Below are positions 16,900-25,644 of a stretch of 64,000 nucleotides of DNA, one piece after another (within the stretch, counting starts at the first letter, position 1; the number at the start of each line of letters is the position of its first letter). The translations under genes were made by a program, and so were the position numbers. The notes below the pieces were generated by a model. It worked only from the letters and a program-made list of their open reading frames with translations, was not told the origin of the DNA and ran no database searches. Origin of the DNA: Aestuariivirga litoralis (GTDB lineage Bacteria > Pseudomonadota > Alphaproteobacteria > Rhizobiales > Aestuariivirgaceae); the NCBI RefSeq assembly GCF_003234965.1, contig NZ_QKVK01000002.1:372001-436000 (forward strand), given 5' to 3'.

Positions 16900-19281
16900 T
16901 CACTCCCCGTAAGGTACCCAGATGTTCTTCACCTGGACCGCCCGGCGGAGATATTCGCTCCCCTGCCCCTGCGCGCGGGATAGCCAGTCGCGTGAGCGGG
17001 CCGAGGCCCATGTCGCCTTGAGGTTCCCGGCACTCGCGGCTTCCACCGCCTTCACGCCGGGGCCGAAATACCAGAGTGCGGCCACCTCATCATGCTCGGC
17101 CAGGGTCCTGGCCAGCTCATCGCGCTCGCCAGTGACGATGTTGACGACGCCGCCCGGAACGTCGGACGTGTCGAAGACCTGGTAGAGGTCGGTCGCGGCT
17201 AGTGGTGCATGCGGCGAGGGAACGGCCACCACGCGGCTGCCCATGGCGATGGCGGGCATCACCAACGAGATGAGCCCGAGCAGCGGCATCTCGTCCGGGC
17301 AGACGACGCCCATCACGCCCCAGGGCTCATTCATGGCGAGCGTCACGTGGCGGGACTTGGTGTTGTGCACGCGACCGTCATATTTGTCGGCCTGCGCCGC
17401 GTACCAGAAGATGCGGGCGAGGGAGGCCTCGAGTTCGGCCTTGGCGTCCTTTGCGGATGAGCCCATCTGGCGCAGGCGGGCGGTGAATTCCTCCGCACGG
17501 GCCGAGAGGTTCTCGGCGATGTAGTAGAGCACCTGCGCGCGGTTATGTGCCGTGGCGGAGGACCAGCCACCAGCCTTCGCCGCGGCCTCCACCGCGTTGC
17601 GGATGTCCTTGCGGTTGCCGAGGCCCGCATGGCCGATGGATTTGCCTTTCCCTCCGTGCACGGAATAGCTGTAGCCCGAATCCGGCCGCGCCTGCTTGCC
17701 GCCGATATAGAGCTTGGCGGTGCGGTCAATCGGCGAAGGCTCCACGCTCTCCGGCGGCAGCGCGCTGAGCGGGGCTACCTTGGCGGGAGCCGCAGGCTTC
17801 AATGCCGCTTCCCATGACGGAACCAGATATTCGTACATCCCCTCGCGGCCACCCTCGCGGCCGAAACCGGATTCCCTGTAGCCGCCGAAGCCGGCGGCGG
17901 CGTCGAAGAGGTTGGTCGAATTGATCCACACCACGCCGGCCTTCACCCGCGCGGCGGTGTCGAGTGCCAGGTTGATGTTTTCCGACCACACGGTGGCGGC
18001 AAGGCCATAGCGCGTGTGGTTGGCGATCTGCACCGCCTCCTCCGGCGTGCGGAAGGTCATCACCGCGGCGACGGGGCCGAAGATCTCGACGTCCATCACG
18101 GTGGAGGATGGCGCGACATCGGTGAACAGCGACGGCGCGAACCAGTTGCCGGCCGTGGGAAGCTCGCAAGATGCCTGCAGCAGCGTGCCGCCTTCCTGCT
18201 TGCCCTTCTCCACGATCTCGGTGATGCGCTGCAGCTGGATCGGATCGACGATGGCGCCCATGTCGATCGATTTGTCCAGCGGATCGCCCACACGCAGGCT
18301 CTGCATGCGGCGGCGCAGCTTGGCGAGGAAGCGTGGTGCGATCCCCTCCTGCACCAGGATGCGCGAGCCCGCGCAGCAGACCTGGCCCTGGTTGAACCAG
18401 ATGGCATCGACCACACCCTCCACCGCCGCATCGAGGTCGGCATCCTCATGCACGATGAAGGGCGACTTGCCGCCGAGTTCGAGCGAAAGCTTCTTGCCGG
18501 AACCCGCCGTCGCCTTGCGGATGAGGCGGCCCACTTCGGTGGAGCCGGTGAAGGCGATCTTGTCGACTTGCCCGTGATCGACGAGGGCAGCACCCGTGGC
18601 GCCGTCGCCCGTCACGATGTTGACCACACCCGGCGGCAGGCCGGCCTCGCGGCAGATTTCGGCGAAGGCGAGCGCCGTCAGGGGCGTGAATTCGGCGGGC
18701 TTCAGCACCACCGTGTTGCCGGCGGCCAGCGCCGGCGCGATCTTCCAGGCCAGCATCAGCAGCGGGAAGTTCCACGGGATGATCTGGCCGCAGACGCCGA
18801 CGGGCTGGTGGCCCGGGAATTCATCGGCGATCAGCTCCGCCCAGCCGGCATGGTGGTAGAAGTGGCGCGCCACCAGCGGAATGTCGATGTCGCGCGACTC
18901 GCGAATGGGCTTGCCGTTGTCCATCGTCTCCAGCACCGAGAGGAATCGCTCGCGCTTCTGGATGATGCGGGCAATGGCATAGAGGTGTTTCGCACGCTCA
19001 TGGCCGGAGAGCCTGGACCAGCTGCCAAGGGCCTTGCGGGCGGCCTTCACCGCCGCGTCGACATCGGCCGCGGAGCCTTGCGAAACGCTCGCAAGCACCT
19101 GGCCATTGGCGGGGTTGGCGACGTCGAAGCGCTTCGCCGAGGGCTTCGTGAAAGCGCCGTTGATGAACTGGCCGAAGCCTGCCGCATGATCCTTCAGCCA
19201 GGCCACCGCATGGGCGTTGCTCTCGGGGGCCGTGCCGTAATCCATGGTGTCGAGAATGTCGCTGACGCTGGGCATGATCAT
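16900..19281 (-). CDS. Double-domain aldehyde dehydrogenase (ALDH16-like)
   Basis: 793 residues, about twice the usual ALDH length. The N-terminal domain (about 1-490) is complete: PWNFPLLMLAWK, the NAD motif FTGSTEVG, catalytic Glu268 in LELGGKSP and nucleophile Cys302 in FNQGQVCCAGSR. The C-terminal domain (about 515-793) resembles an ALDH (IGGKQARPDSG, VCPDEMPLLGLISLVMPAIAMG, GGVVNIVTG) but ends without a GQxC nucleophile, as in ALDH16 proteins. The ATG at 19281 is two bases after the deoC stop; a second ATG at 19275 is also possible. Coupling to deoC suggests oxidation of the acetaldehyde DeoC releases, which is inference. Confidence 0.88.
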   Translation of the reverse strand: MIMPSVSDILDTMDYGTAPESNAHAVAWLKDHAAGFGQFINGAFTKPSAKRFDVANPANGQVLASVSQGSAADVDAAVKAARKALGSWSRLSGHERAKHLYAIARIIQKRERFLSVLETMDNGKPIRESRDIDIPLVARHFYHHAGWAELIADEFPGHQPVGVCGQIIPWNFPLLMLAWKIAPALAAGNTVVLKPAEFTPLTALAFAEICREAGLPPGVVNIVTGDGATGAALVDHGQVDKIAFTGSTEVGRLIRKATAGSGKKLSLELGGKSPFIVHEDADLDAAVEGVVDAIWFNQGQVCCAGSRILVQEGIAPRFLAKLRRRMQSLRVGDPLDKSIDMGAIVDPIQLQRITEIVEKGKQEGGTLLQASCELPTAGNWFAPSLFTDVAPSSTVMDVEIFGPVAAVMTFRTPEEAVQIANHTRYGLAATVWSENINLALDTAARVKAGVVWINSTNLFDAAAGFGGYRESGFGREGGREGMYEYLVPSWEAALKPAAPAKVAPLSALPPESVEPSPIDRTAKLYIGGKQARPDSGYSYSVHGGKGKSIGHAGLGNRKDIRNAVEAAAKAGGWSSATAHNRAQVLYYIAENLSARAEEFTARLRQMGSSAKDAKAELEASLARIFWYAAQADKYDGRVHNTKSRHVTLAMNEPWGVMGVVCPDEMPLLGLISLVMPAIAMGSRVVAVPSPHAPLAATDLYQVFDTSDVPGGVVNIVTGERDELARTLAEHDEVAALWYFGPGVKAVEAASAGNLKATWASARSRDWLSRAQGQGSEYLRRAVQVKNIWVPYGE

Positions 19282-19282
19282 C

Positions 19283-20272
19283 TCAGGCGAGGGGCTGGTG
19301 GGAGGCTGCGGCATAGCGGCCGGTGACATGGTGTTCGAGCTGGCGTTCGATATCGCCCAGCATGGAGGAGGCGCCGATGCGGAAGAGGTCGGGCTCCAGC
19401 CAGCGGCGGCCGAGCTCCTCCTTCATCAGGATCAGCCAGTTCATCGCGTCCTTCGCGGTCTTGAGGCCGCCCGCCGGCTTGAAGCCGATCTGGAAGCCGG
19501 TGAGCTCGCCGTAATCCCTGAGCGCGCGCACCATGGTGAGGCTGACAGGCAGCGTGGCGTTGACGTCTTCCTTGCCGGTCGAGGTCTTGATGAAGTCGGC
19601 GCCGGCCTGCATGGCCACCATCGAGGCCTTGTAGACGTTGCGCAGCGTCTTCAGGTCACCCGTGGCGAGAATGGCCTTCATGTGCGCATCCCCGCAGGCC
19701 TCGCGCATGGCGGCGACCTCGTCGTAAAGCGCCGTCCAGTCCTGCAGCAACACCTGGGCGCGGTGGATGACGATGTCGATCTCCTGCGCGCCCTGGTCGA
19801 CCGCATATCTGATCTCGGCCAGGCGCTGCGGCAGCGGCGTGAGGCCGGCGGGGAAACCCGTTGCGACCGAGGCGACGGGAATGCCGGAGCCTTCGAGCGC
19901 CTTCACCGCGGGCGCCACCATCGCCGGGTAGACGCAGACGGCGCCGACGGTCGGCATCTCGGCGAGGCCGAGACCTTTCACGATGTCCTGCCGCAGCGGC
20001 CGCTTCGCCTTGGCGCAGAGGCGGTGCACGCGGCCCGGCGTGTCGTCACCGGCGAGCGTCGTCAGGTCGATGCATTGCAGGGCCTTCACCAGCCAGGCGG
20101 CCTGGTAGTTCTTCTTCACCGAGCGGCGCGTGGGGATCGAGGCCGCGCGGCGCTCGGCGGCGGAGAGATTGACCTGCACGTCCTCGAACCAGTCGAGGGT
20201 CAATGGCGTTCCCGCATTGCGCGCAACGGGCGCGAAGCGGGTGGCGGCGCCGACGGGGCGGAGTTCATTCAT
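19283..20272 (-). CDS. deoC: Deoxyribose-phosphate aldolase
   Basis: 329-residue class I aldolase cleaving 2-deoxyribose-5-phosphate to acetaldehyde and glyceraldehyde-3-phosphate. The Schiff-base lysine is Lys229 in FIKTSTGK; VCVYP, VATGFPAG and the GFKPAGGL phosphate-binding loop are present. AAGGAG in good position before the ATG at 20272 fixes the start; the longer in-frame sequence runs back through a REP element and is spurious. It is longer than E. coli DeoC because of an N-terminal extension common in alphaproteobacterial forms. It leads directly into the ALDH gene. Confidence 0.94.
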   Translation of the reverse strand: MNELRPVGAATRFAPVARNAGTPLTLDWFEDVQVNLSAAERRAASIPTRRSVKKNYQAAWLVKALQCIDLTTLAGDDTPGRVHRLCAKAKRPLRQDIVKGLGLAEMPTVGAVCVYPAMVAPAVKALEGSGIPVASVATGFPAGLTPLPQRLAEIRYAVDQGAQEIDIVIHRAQVLLQDWTALYDEVAAMREACGDAHMKAILATGDLKTLRNVYKASMVAMQAGADFIKTSTGKEDVNATLPVSLTMVRALRDYGELTGFQIGFKPAGGLKTAKDAMNWLILMKEELGRRWLEPDLFRIGASSMLGDIERQLEHHVTGRYAAASHQPLA

Positions 20273-20364
20273 GACGCATACTCCTTGCGGGCCCGAGCCC
20301 GAAGATCGTGGGACGTGTCTTAGAACAAATGGGAGTGGTGGGAAATGGCCCATCTCCCACCAGC

Positions 20365-20439
20365 CATCATGCCCGGGCTTGTCCCGGGCATCCCCTGCGG
20401 CGGCCAAAAAGTATACGCGGGCCAAGCCCGCGTATGATG
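20365..20439. repeat. REP-like palindrome pair, type A
   Basis: CATCATGCCCGGGCTTGTCC hairpin, short A-rich spacer, inverted unit ending CGCGTATGATG; between the TIM-barrel gene and deoC. Confidence 0.85.
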
Positions 20440-20461
20440 ATCCGGGGGGGAACACATCGGG

Positions 20462-21292
20462 TCAGAACGTCAGCCCCTTGAAGGCCTTCGTCTGTTCCAC
20501 CAGAGCGATCTCCGTCGGCAGCCGCTCCATTGACGAGGCACCGTAGAAGCCGTGGCAGTTCCTGGTGTTGGACAGGATGAACTGCGCATCCTCCGGCATG
20601 GAGACGGGGCCGCCATGGACGATGATGATGGCGTCCTTGTTCACCTTCAGCGCCGCCTCGGCCCATTCGTCCACGAGCGCCGGGCAGTCGGCGAGCTTGA
20701 GGGCTGTCCTGGAGCCGATCGAGCCGCCGGTGGTGAGGCCCAGGTGGCAGACGATGATGTCCGCACCGGCCTTCGCCATGGCCTCCGCCTCGCCGGCGTT
20801 GAAGACGTAGGGCGTTGTCAGCATGTCTTTCGCGCGGGCGAGGCGGATCAGGTCCACCTCCTGGCCATAGGACATGCCGGTCTCCTCCAGATTGGCGCGG
20901 AACACGCCGTCGATGAGGCCCACGGTCGGGAAGTTCTGGATGCCGGAGAAGCCCACGGCCTTCAGCTGGTCGAGGAAGTGGTCGAAGATGCAGAAGGGGT
21001 CGGTGCCGTTCACGCCCGCCAGCACCGGCGTCCGCTTCGTGACGGGCAGCACCTCGCGCGCCATCTCCATGACGATCTCGTTGGCATTGCCATAGGCGAG
21101 GATGCCCGAGAGCGAGCCGCGGCCCGCCATGCGGTAGCGCCCGGAGTTGTAGATGACGATGAGGTCGATGCCGCCCTCTTCCTCGCATTTGGCGGAGAGC
21201 CCTGTTCCCGCTCCGCCGCCCACGATGGGAATGCGGCGACGCTTCATGTCCTGGAACTTGTCCATCAGCTCTTTGCGGTCGAAGCGCGGCAC
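20462..21292 (-). CDS. PEP hydrolase-family TIM-barrel protein
   Basis: 276-residue TIM-barrel protein of the family annotated as phosphoenolpyruvate hydrolase-like / TIM-barrel signal transduction. Visible segments: [25 protein letters not shown] near the N-terminus, [23 protein letters not shown] (49-71), [21 protein letters not shown] and [18 protein letters not shown]. Such proteins often sit in sugar-acid or aromatic catabolic clusters and have no settled single function. It starts 26 bases beyond the kinase stop, so it belongs to the RuBisCO-like/kinase operon. The function here is open. Confidence 0.82.
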   Translation of the reverse strand: MPRFDRKELMDKFQDMKRRRIPIVGGGAGTGLSAKCEEEGGIDLIVIYNSGRYRMAGRGSLSGILAYGNANEIVMEMAREVLPVTKRTPVLAGVNGTDPFCIFDHFLDQLKAVGFSGIQNFPTVGLIDGVFRANLEETGMSYGQEVDLIRLARAKDMLTTPYVFNAGEAEAMAKAGADIIVCHLGLTTGGSIGSRTALKLADCPALVDEWAEAALKVNKDAIIIVHGGPVSMPEDAQFILSNTRNCHGFYGASSMERLPTEIALVEQTKAFKGLTF

Positions 21293-21318
21293 GTGTCTCT
21301 CTCCTTCGTTTTCCGTGA

Positions 21319-22629
21319 CTATGCGGTAAGCCCGTCGCGCAGCGCAACGAAGTAATCATCGCCCCCGACCTGGCCGCCCTTCATGGCGATCTCCAGCCCG
21401 TCGAGCTTCGGGTCGGCACTGGCCGCCGCGCAGAGCGGCGAGCCGGGCGTTGCCAGCAGCGGAAAGCGCGTGGTGAGGGCGAAGACGTCGAGCTCGCCCA
21501 GTGCATGGCTGGAGGTGTCGCCGCCCGCGAGGATGGTGCGGCGTAGGCCGAAGCTCTCGATACAGGCGCGCGCGATGCGGCCCAGCCCCTGCCCCACGCG
21601 GTGGCGGCCGCCGGCGATCTGGTCCAGCGGCCCGCCGCGGTCCGTCTCGGGATCGAGTGCCGTATAGACCAGCACGCTGCGCCCTTCGCCCATCAGCCGC
21701 TTCGCCTCCGCGGAGAGTCGCGCCACGGCGTCATCAGGCCCGCGCGCAAGATCGAGCGGGTCGGCGTGGAGGCCGGTGAAGCCGTGGGCCAGCGCATGCT
21801 TGATCTGCCGCGCCGTGGTGGGCGAACAGCTGCCGGAGACGGCGATGGTGCGCGCGACCTTCGGCAGCGATGGGAAGCTGGCGGACCCGGCGATCCTGCC
21901 CGACGCCGCGAGCGCCTTCACCAGTGCGTATTCGACGCCCGAGGAGCCGACGATGAAGGGGCCAAGACGCGGGGAGAGTCGCAGCAGCTGGCCGCCGACT
22001 TCGATCTGCGTTGCCATGCCGAAGACATCGAAGAGCACGATGCCCGTGGCGGCAGAGATCACCTGATCGACAGCGGGATCATCGAGCGCATTGGCTGGCA
22101 CGAGATCGACGGGCAGCTGCGTCTGCCGCGCGAGATGAAGGCGAAGATCCGCCTCGTCCATCGGTGTCACCGGATGGCGGCTCATCACCGGGTGCCGGTC
22201 GATGCGGTAGGTCTTGCCCTGGTAACCGGCGAAGAGATGGCCAAAGGCCGTGTAACGCCGGAGCTGCGGCGCGCCGACGACGAGCGGCGTCACCTGCTGG
22301 GCAAAGACCCCTCGCCCGATCTCGATGGCGCGGCCGATATTGCCGACATGGGGCGCGGAGTCGAAGGTGGAGCAGACCTTGTAATGGCAGAAGCGCGCGC
22401 CGAGCGCCTTCAGCCAGCGGAAATACTGCGGCAGATGCGCATCCATCCAGTCCGGCGTCTGGCTGCGGCTCGTTCCTGCAATGCCCACGGCATCGAAGCC
22501 CGCGAAGCGCGCCTGTTCTTCCGCAGTGGGAATGCGGGTGAAGAGCACGGTGTTGACGCCATGCAGCGCCATCGACTCCATGACGTCGGTGGAACCCGTG
22601 AAGTCGTCGCCATAAAAAGACAGCAGCAT
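21319..22629 (-). CDS. Four-carbon acid sugar kinase family protein (DUF1537, OiaK/OtnK-like)
   Basis: 436-residue kinase of the DUF1537 family, which phosphorylates C4 or branched sugar acids. The N-terminal [13 protein letters not shown] motif (residues 6-18) is the family hallmark; the C-terminal nucleotide-binding half includes [15 protein letters not shown]. The ATG at 22629 shares one base with the stop of the upstream RuBisCO-like gene, so the two are tightly coupled. In D-apionate degradation a DUF1537 kinase (OiaK) feeds a phosphorylated 3-oxo acid to a RuBisCO-like protein; that pairing is the closest known analogue. The substrate here is inferred. Confidence 0.88.
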   Translation of the reverse strand: MLLSFYGDDFTGSTDVMESMALHGVNTVLFTRIPTAEEQARFAGFDAVGIAGTSRSQTPDWMDAHLPQYFRWLKALGARFCHYKVCSTFDSAPHVGNIGRAIEIGRGVFAQQVTPLVVGAPQLRRYTAFGHLFAGYQGKTYRIDRHPVMSRHPVTPMDEADLRLHLARQTQLPVDLVPANALDDPAVDQVISAATGIVLFDVFGMATQIEVGGQLLRLSPRLGPFIVGSSGVEYALVKALAASGRIAGSASFPSLPKVARTIAVSGSCSPTTARQIKHALAHGFTGLHADPLDLARGPDDAVARLSAEAKRLMGEGRSVLVYTALDPETDRGGPLDQIAGGRHRVGQGLGRIARACIESFGLRRTILAGGDTSSHALGELDVFALTTRFPLLATPGSPLCAAASADPKLDGLEIAMKGGQVGGDDYFVALRDGLTA

Positions 22630-23900
22630 CAGGAGGCTTTCCCGTCGCCGAAGAAGGCGAGCGACTGGGCGAGTTCTTCGTGCTCCCTTGCATAGGCTTC
22701 GAGCGGAATGCCCGCCACCGCCGCCTCCCAGGCCTGGCTTACCGCACGCACGCCGGCGGCGGGGCCCGACGGGTGGCTGACGATGCCGCCGCCGCAGAGA
22801 TAGAGCAGGTCCTGCGTCCTCCCCGTGCGCTCATAGGTCTCCGGCGCCTGGCCGCCCCACTGGCCGGAGCCCGCCACGGGCAGCGGGCAATCGGCCTCCG
22901 AGAACAGCGGTTCCTTCAGCGCCTTGAAGGAGGCGACGAAGCTCTCGTCCGGCTCCCAGTATTTCACCTTGATGCCGTTGATCTGGAACTGGTCGACACC
23001 GAGCAAGCGCCAGTATTGCTGGTAGACCGCGAAATCCATGCCGATGCCGGGATGCCTGGTCAGCAGGTCCCAGCCGTTGCGATGGGCGTGGAGGACGAGG
23101 CCGGAGCGCTTCCTGAGGAAGCTCATGCCGCCGAAGCCGATCGAGTTGATGTTGACGACGGCGCAGTTGCCGCCGGCCTCCAGCACCATGTCATGGTTGC
23201 GCATCATCTGGTCCGGGTCGGCATGGCTGATGCCGAAGGCATACATCACCTTCTTGCCGGTCTTCTGCTCATGATCAAGGATCAGCGGCATAATGGCCTT
23301 CACGCGCTCCGCGAGCGGTGAATAGGCGGGGCTGGCCAGCTTCTCGTCGTCCTTGATGAAGTCGACGCCCGCGTCGATCAGCTCCTTCACCAGCGCAGCC
23401 GTCTCGCTGGGGCGCAGGCCCAGCGCCGGCTTGACGATGGTGCCGATGATGGGGCGGCCCTGAACACCCGTGAGGCGGCGGCTGCCCGGAATGCCGAACT
23501 GCGGACCGGGATGCGCGCCGCGGAATTCCTCCGGCAGATGCATGGCGACGACGCGAATGCCGGTGAAACCCCGGATCGACCAGACGCCACCCAGGGTGAT
23601 GGTCATCAGCTGGGCGAGATCGGTGCCGATGGCGTCGAAGGGGAAGTCGATGTCGGCCTCGGCGCGATGGAAGGGGCCGGGGTGGCCGGAGGGGTAGGAC
23701 GGCGTCTTCACCGGCGGCAGCGGCCGCAGGGCCACGACCCGCGCCGCCACCCTCGCCTTCAGCTCTTCCGTCTCGCCCGGCACGGGGACGAAGGTGCCGG
23801 TTGACTGGTCGGCAGCGATCTTGGCCGCCAGCCTTTCCGGACTGCCATCCGTTTCAATGAGATAGGTGAGGCGGATGGTGTGGGGCGGCACGTTGCGCAT
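22629..23900 (-). CDS. RuBisCO-like protein (form IV)
   Basis: 423-residue RuBisCO large-chain fold. Retained features: Lys157 in KPALGL (the KPKLGL position), the carbamylation/metal triad in IKDDE (Lys183, Asp185, Glu186), His271/His273 in LHAHR, and Gly-rich phosphate-binding segments (AGSGQWGG near 344-350, GGG near 375). The loop-6 GKLEG of carbon-fixing enzymes is absent (GIKVKYWEP instead), so it is not expected to fix CO2. Partnered with a DUF1537 kinase it resembles 3-oxo-isoapionate-4-phosphate decarboxylase or transcarboxylase/hydrolase enzymes. Which activity applies cannot be read by eye. First gene of a leftward operon. Confidence 0.92.
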   Translation of the reverse strand: MRNVPPHTIRLTYLIETDGSPERLAAKIAADQSTGTFVPVPGETEELKARVAARVVALRPLPPVKTPSYPSGHPGPFHRAEADIDFPFDAIGTDLAQLMTITLGGVWSIRGFTGIRVVAMHLPEEFRGAHPGPQFGIPGSRRLTGVQGRPIIGTIVKPALGLRPSETAALVKELIDAGVDFIKDDEKLASPAYSPLAERVKAIMPLILDHEQKTGKKVMYAFGISHADPDQMMRNHDMVLEAGGNCAVVNINSIGFGGMSFLRKRSGLVLHAHRNGWDLLTRHPGIGMDFAVYQQYWRLLGVDQFQINGIKVKYWEPDESFVASFKALKEPLFSEADCPLPVAGSGQWGGQAPETYERTGRTQDLLYLCGGGIVSHPSGPAAGVRAVSQAWEAAVAGIPLEAYAREHEELAQSLAFFGDGKAS

Positions 23901-23954
23901 GGACGGCTAACTGGTATGATGAGCTAAACTCAGGCCAAACTAGCAGCCGAAGCC
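23901..23954. promoter_or_regulatory. Divergent control region of the RuBisCO-like operon and GntR gene
   Basis: 54-base spacer between the divergent RuBisCO-like and GntR-family genes. It must hold both promoters and probably the operator. A GGTAT within CTGGTATGATGAG (about 23911-23924) resembles the GGTATA unit used by NanR-type regulators, but only one copy is seen, so this is weak. Confidence 0.35.
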
Positions 23955-24665
23955 ATGACGATGCAAACCGAGCGTATCATCCGCCGCAAATTGTCCGACG
24001 AGGTGCTGGAACGCCTGCTCAAGCTGATCGCCGAGGGCAACCTGAAGGCCGGCGATGCCATGCCATCGGAACGCGAGTTGATGGAGCGCTTCGGCGTCGG
24101 CCGCCCGGCGATCCGCGAGGCGATGCAGTCGCTGGCCAACATGGGGCTCGTGTCCATCAGCCATGGCGAACGGGCGCGGGTCAAGGAACTGACGGCACAG
24201 TCGATCATCCGCCAGGTGGACCTTTCCGCCCACATCATGCTGCAGCGCTCGTCGGACTCCCTCGAGCACCTGAAGCAGGCGCGGCTGTTCTTCGAGCGCG
24301 GCATGGTGCGGGAGGCGGCGGCAAAGGCGAAGCCCGACGACGTGGCCCGCCTGCGTGCCATCGTGGAGCAGCAGCGCGCGGCGCTGGGCAAGGCCGATGC
24401 CTTTCTCGCCGCCGACATGCGGCTTCACACCGAGATCGCGGCAATCTCCGGCAACCCGATCTTCGTGTCGGTGAGCGAGGCGATGCTGGGCTGGCTCAAG
24501 GCCTATCACACCGAACTGCTGATCTGGTCCGGCAAGGAGACCTACACGCTGGCGGAGCATGCGCTGGTCATCGATGCGATCGAGAGGGGTGACGCCGATG
24601 CGGCCGAGGCCGCGATGGTGAAGCACCTGGAGAGGTCAAGCGGGCTTTACGGGCTGAAGGGGTAG
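23955..24665 (+). CDS. GntR-family (FadR/FCD) transcriptional regulator
   Basis: 236-residue one-component regulator. An N-terminal winged helix (LSDEVLERLLKLIAEGNLKAGDAMPSERELMERFGVGRPAIREA, about 13-57) is followed by an all-helical FCD effector domain (about 95-225) with metal-ligand candidates in the DMRLHTEIA segment and later histidines (HTELLIW, EHALVIDAI). It reads divergently from the RuBisCO-like operon across a 54-base spacer, so it is the likely repressor of that sugar-acid pathway. Resemblance to NanR-type FadR proteins is by general pattern. The effector is unknown, perhaps the pathway substrate. Confidence 0.88.
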   Translation: MTMQTERIIRRKLSDEVLERLLKLIAEGNLKAGDAMPSERELMERFGVGRPAIREAMQSLANMGLVSISHGERARVKELTAQSIIRQVDLSAHIMLQRSSDSLEHLKQARLFFERGMVREAAAKAKPDDVARLRAIVEQQRAALGKADAFLAADMRLHTEIAAISGNPIFVSVSEAMLGWLKAYHTELLIWSGKETYTLAEHALVIDAIERGDADAAEAAMVKHLERSSGLYGLKG

Positions 24666-24686
24666 TTACCACTCTACGAAACGGTT

Positions 24687-24772
24687 CGTCACCCCGGCGA
24701 AGGCCGGGGCCCCGCTTTGGGCGCCTGCCGCAAGGAAAGAAAGCTGGGTCCCGGCTTTCGCCGGGATGACGG
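24687..24772. repeat. REP-like palindrome pair, type B
   Basis: Outer arms CGTCACCCCGGCGAAGGCC and CTTTCGCCGGGATGACGG with the GAAAGCTGGGTCCC-like core; third full copy of the family. Confidence 0.85.
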
Positions 24773-24805
24773 ACCTTGGGGGATCGGGAATCGGGATGAC
24801 GGCAC

Positions 24806-25630
24806 TTAGAGAAGCCCAAGAATGGCCCGCGCCTCCTTGGCGCTTGCCGGGTGTCGCCCATATTCCCCACACATCTCCGCCACCCGTTTTACCAGCTCGG
24901 CATTCGACTTCGCCAGCCGCGTCTCGTCCCAGCGGATATTGTCCTCGAGCCCGGTGCGGCAGTGGCCGCCACGCTCGAGGCACCAGCGGTTGACCTCGAG
25001 CTGGTGCCTGCCGATGCCCGCCGCGACCCAGGTGGCCTCCGGTGCCAGCCTCGTCACCTCGTCCACCATGAAGTCGAAGGCCTGGCGCACCACCGGCATG
25101 GCGTTCCTGACACCCATGACGAACTGCACGTGAAGGGGCTTCTTCAGCACGCCCTCGTCCGCCAGGCGCAGCGCCTGGTAGAGCATGGAGAGATCGAAGA
25201 CCTCGATCTCGGGCTTCACATCGTATTCCATCATCTTGCCTGCGAGCTCGCGGACGAGGTCCGGGTGGTTCTCGTAGATGATGGTGGGAAAGTTGCAGGA
25301 GCCCGTCGACAGCGAGGCCATGTCGCAGCCGAGATGCAGCATGCCGCCGCGCTCCGAGCCCTTGCCGGAGCGCCCGCCGGTGGAGAACTGCACGATCATG
25401 CCGGGGCAATGCCTGCGCAACCCTTCCAGCAATTGCGCGAAGCGCTCCGGATCCGAGGTCGGGGTCTGGTCGTCCTTGCGCACGTGCACATGGGCGATGG
25501 TGGCGCCGGCCTCGAAGGCGGCCTGTGTGGATTCCACCTGTTCGGCGATGGTGATGGGAACGGCCGGGTTGTGTTCCTTGCGCGGAACGGAGCCGGTGAT
25601 GGCGACGGTGATGATGCACGGCTTGGTCAT
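24806..25630 (-). CDS. Beta-keto acid cleavage enzyme (BKACE, DUF849)
   Basis: 274-residue Zn-dependent enzyme of the 3-keto-5-aminohexanoate cleavage family, which condenses a beta-keto acid with acetyl-CoA to give a new CoA ester and acetoacetate. Metal ligands are seen in the HVHVR motif (His47, His49) and the late GLEDN segment; QFSTGG, the ASLSTGSCNFP strand and GIGRHQL complete the family pattern. It starts 14 bases beyond the aldo/keto reductase stop on the same strand. BKACE members act on many beta-keto acids (carnitine, lysine and other pathways), so the substrate cannot be assigned. Confidence 0.9.
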   Translation of the reverse strand: MTKPCIITVAITGSVPRKEHNPAVPITIAEQVESTQAAFEAGATIAHVHVRKDDQTPTSDPERFAQLLEGLRRHCPGMIVQFSTGGRSGKGSERGGMLHLGCDMASLSTGSCNFPTIIYENHPDLVRELAGKMMEYDVKPEIEVFDLSMLYQALRLADEGVLKKPLHVQFVMGVRNAMPVVRQAFDFMVDEVTRLAPEATWVAAGIGRHQLEVNRWCLERGGHCRTGLEDNIRWDETRLAKSNAELVKRVAEMCGEYGRHPASAKEARAILGLL

Positions 25631-25644
25631 GCCGCGAACTTACG

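Noticed and set aside
5644-20439. Recurring palindromes as a CRISPR array or IS remnants
   Set aside because: Copies are kilobases apart, come as inverted pairs without regular spacers, and carry no transposase or direct target repeats.
20273-20455. Extended N-terminus for DeoC
   Set aside because: The extra residues are a translated REP element; AAGGAG marks the ATG at 20272.
22629-23900. True CO2-fixing RuBisCO
   Set aside because: Loop 6 GKLEG is missing and the length (423) and partner genes fit form IV; no phosphoribulokinase is visible.
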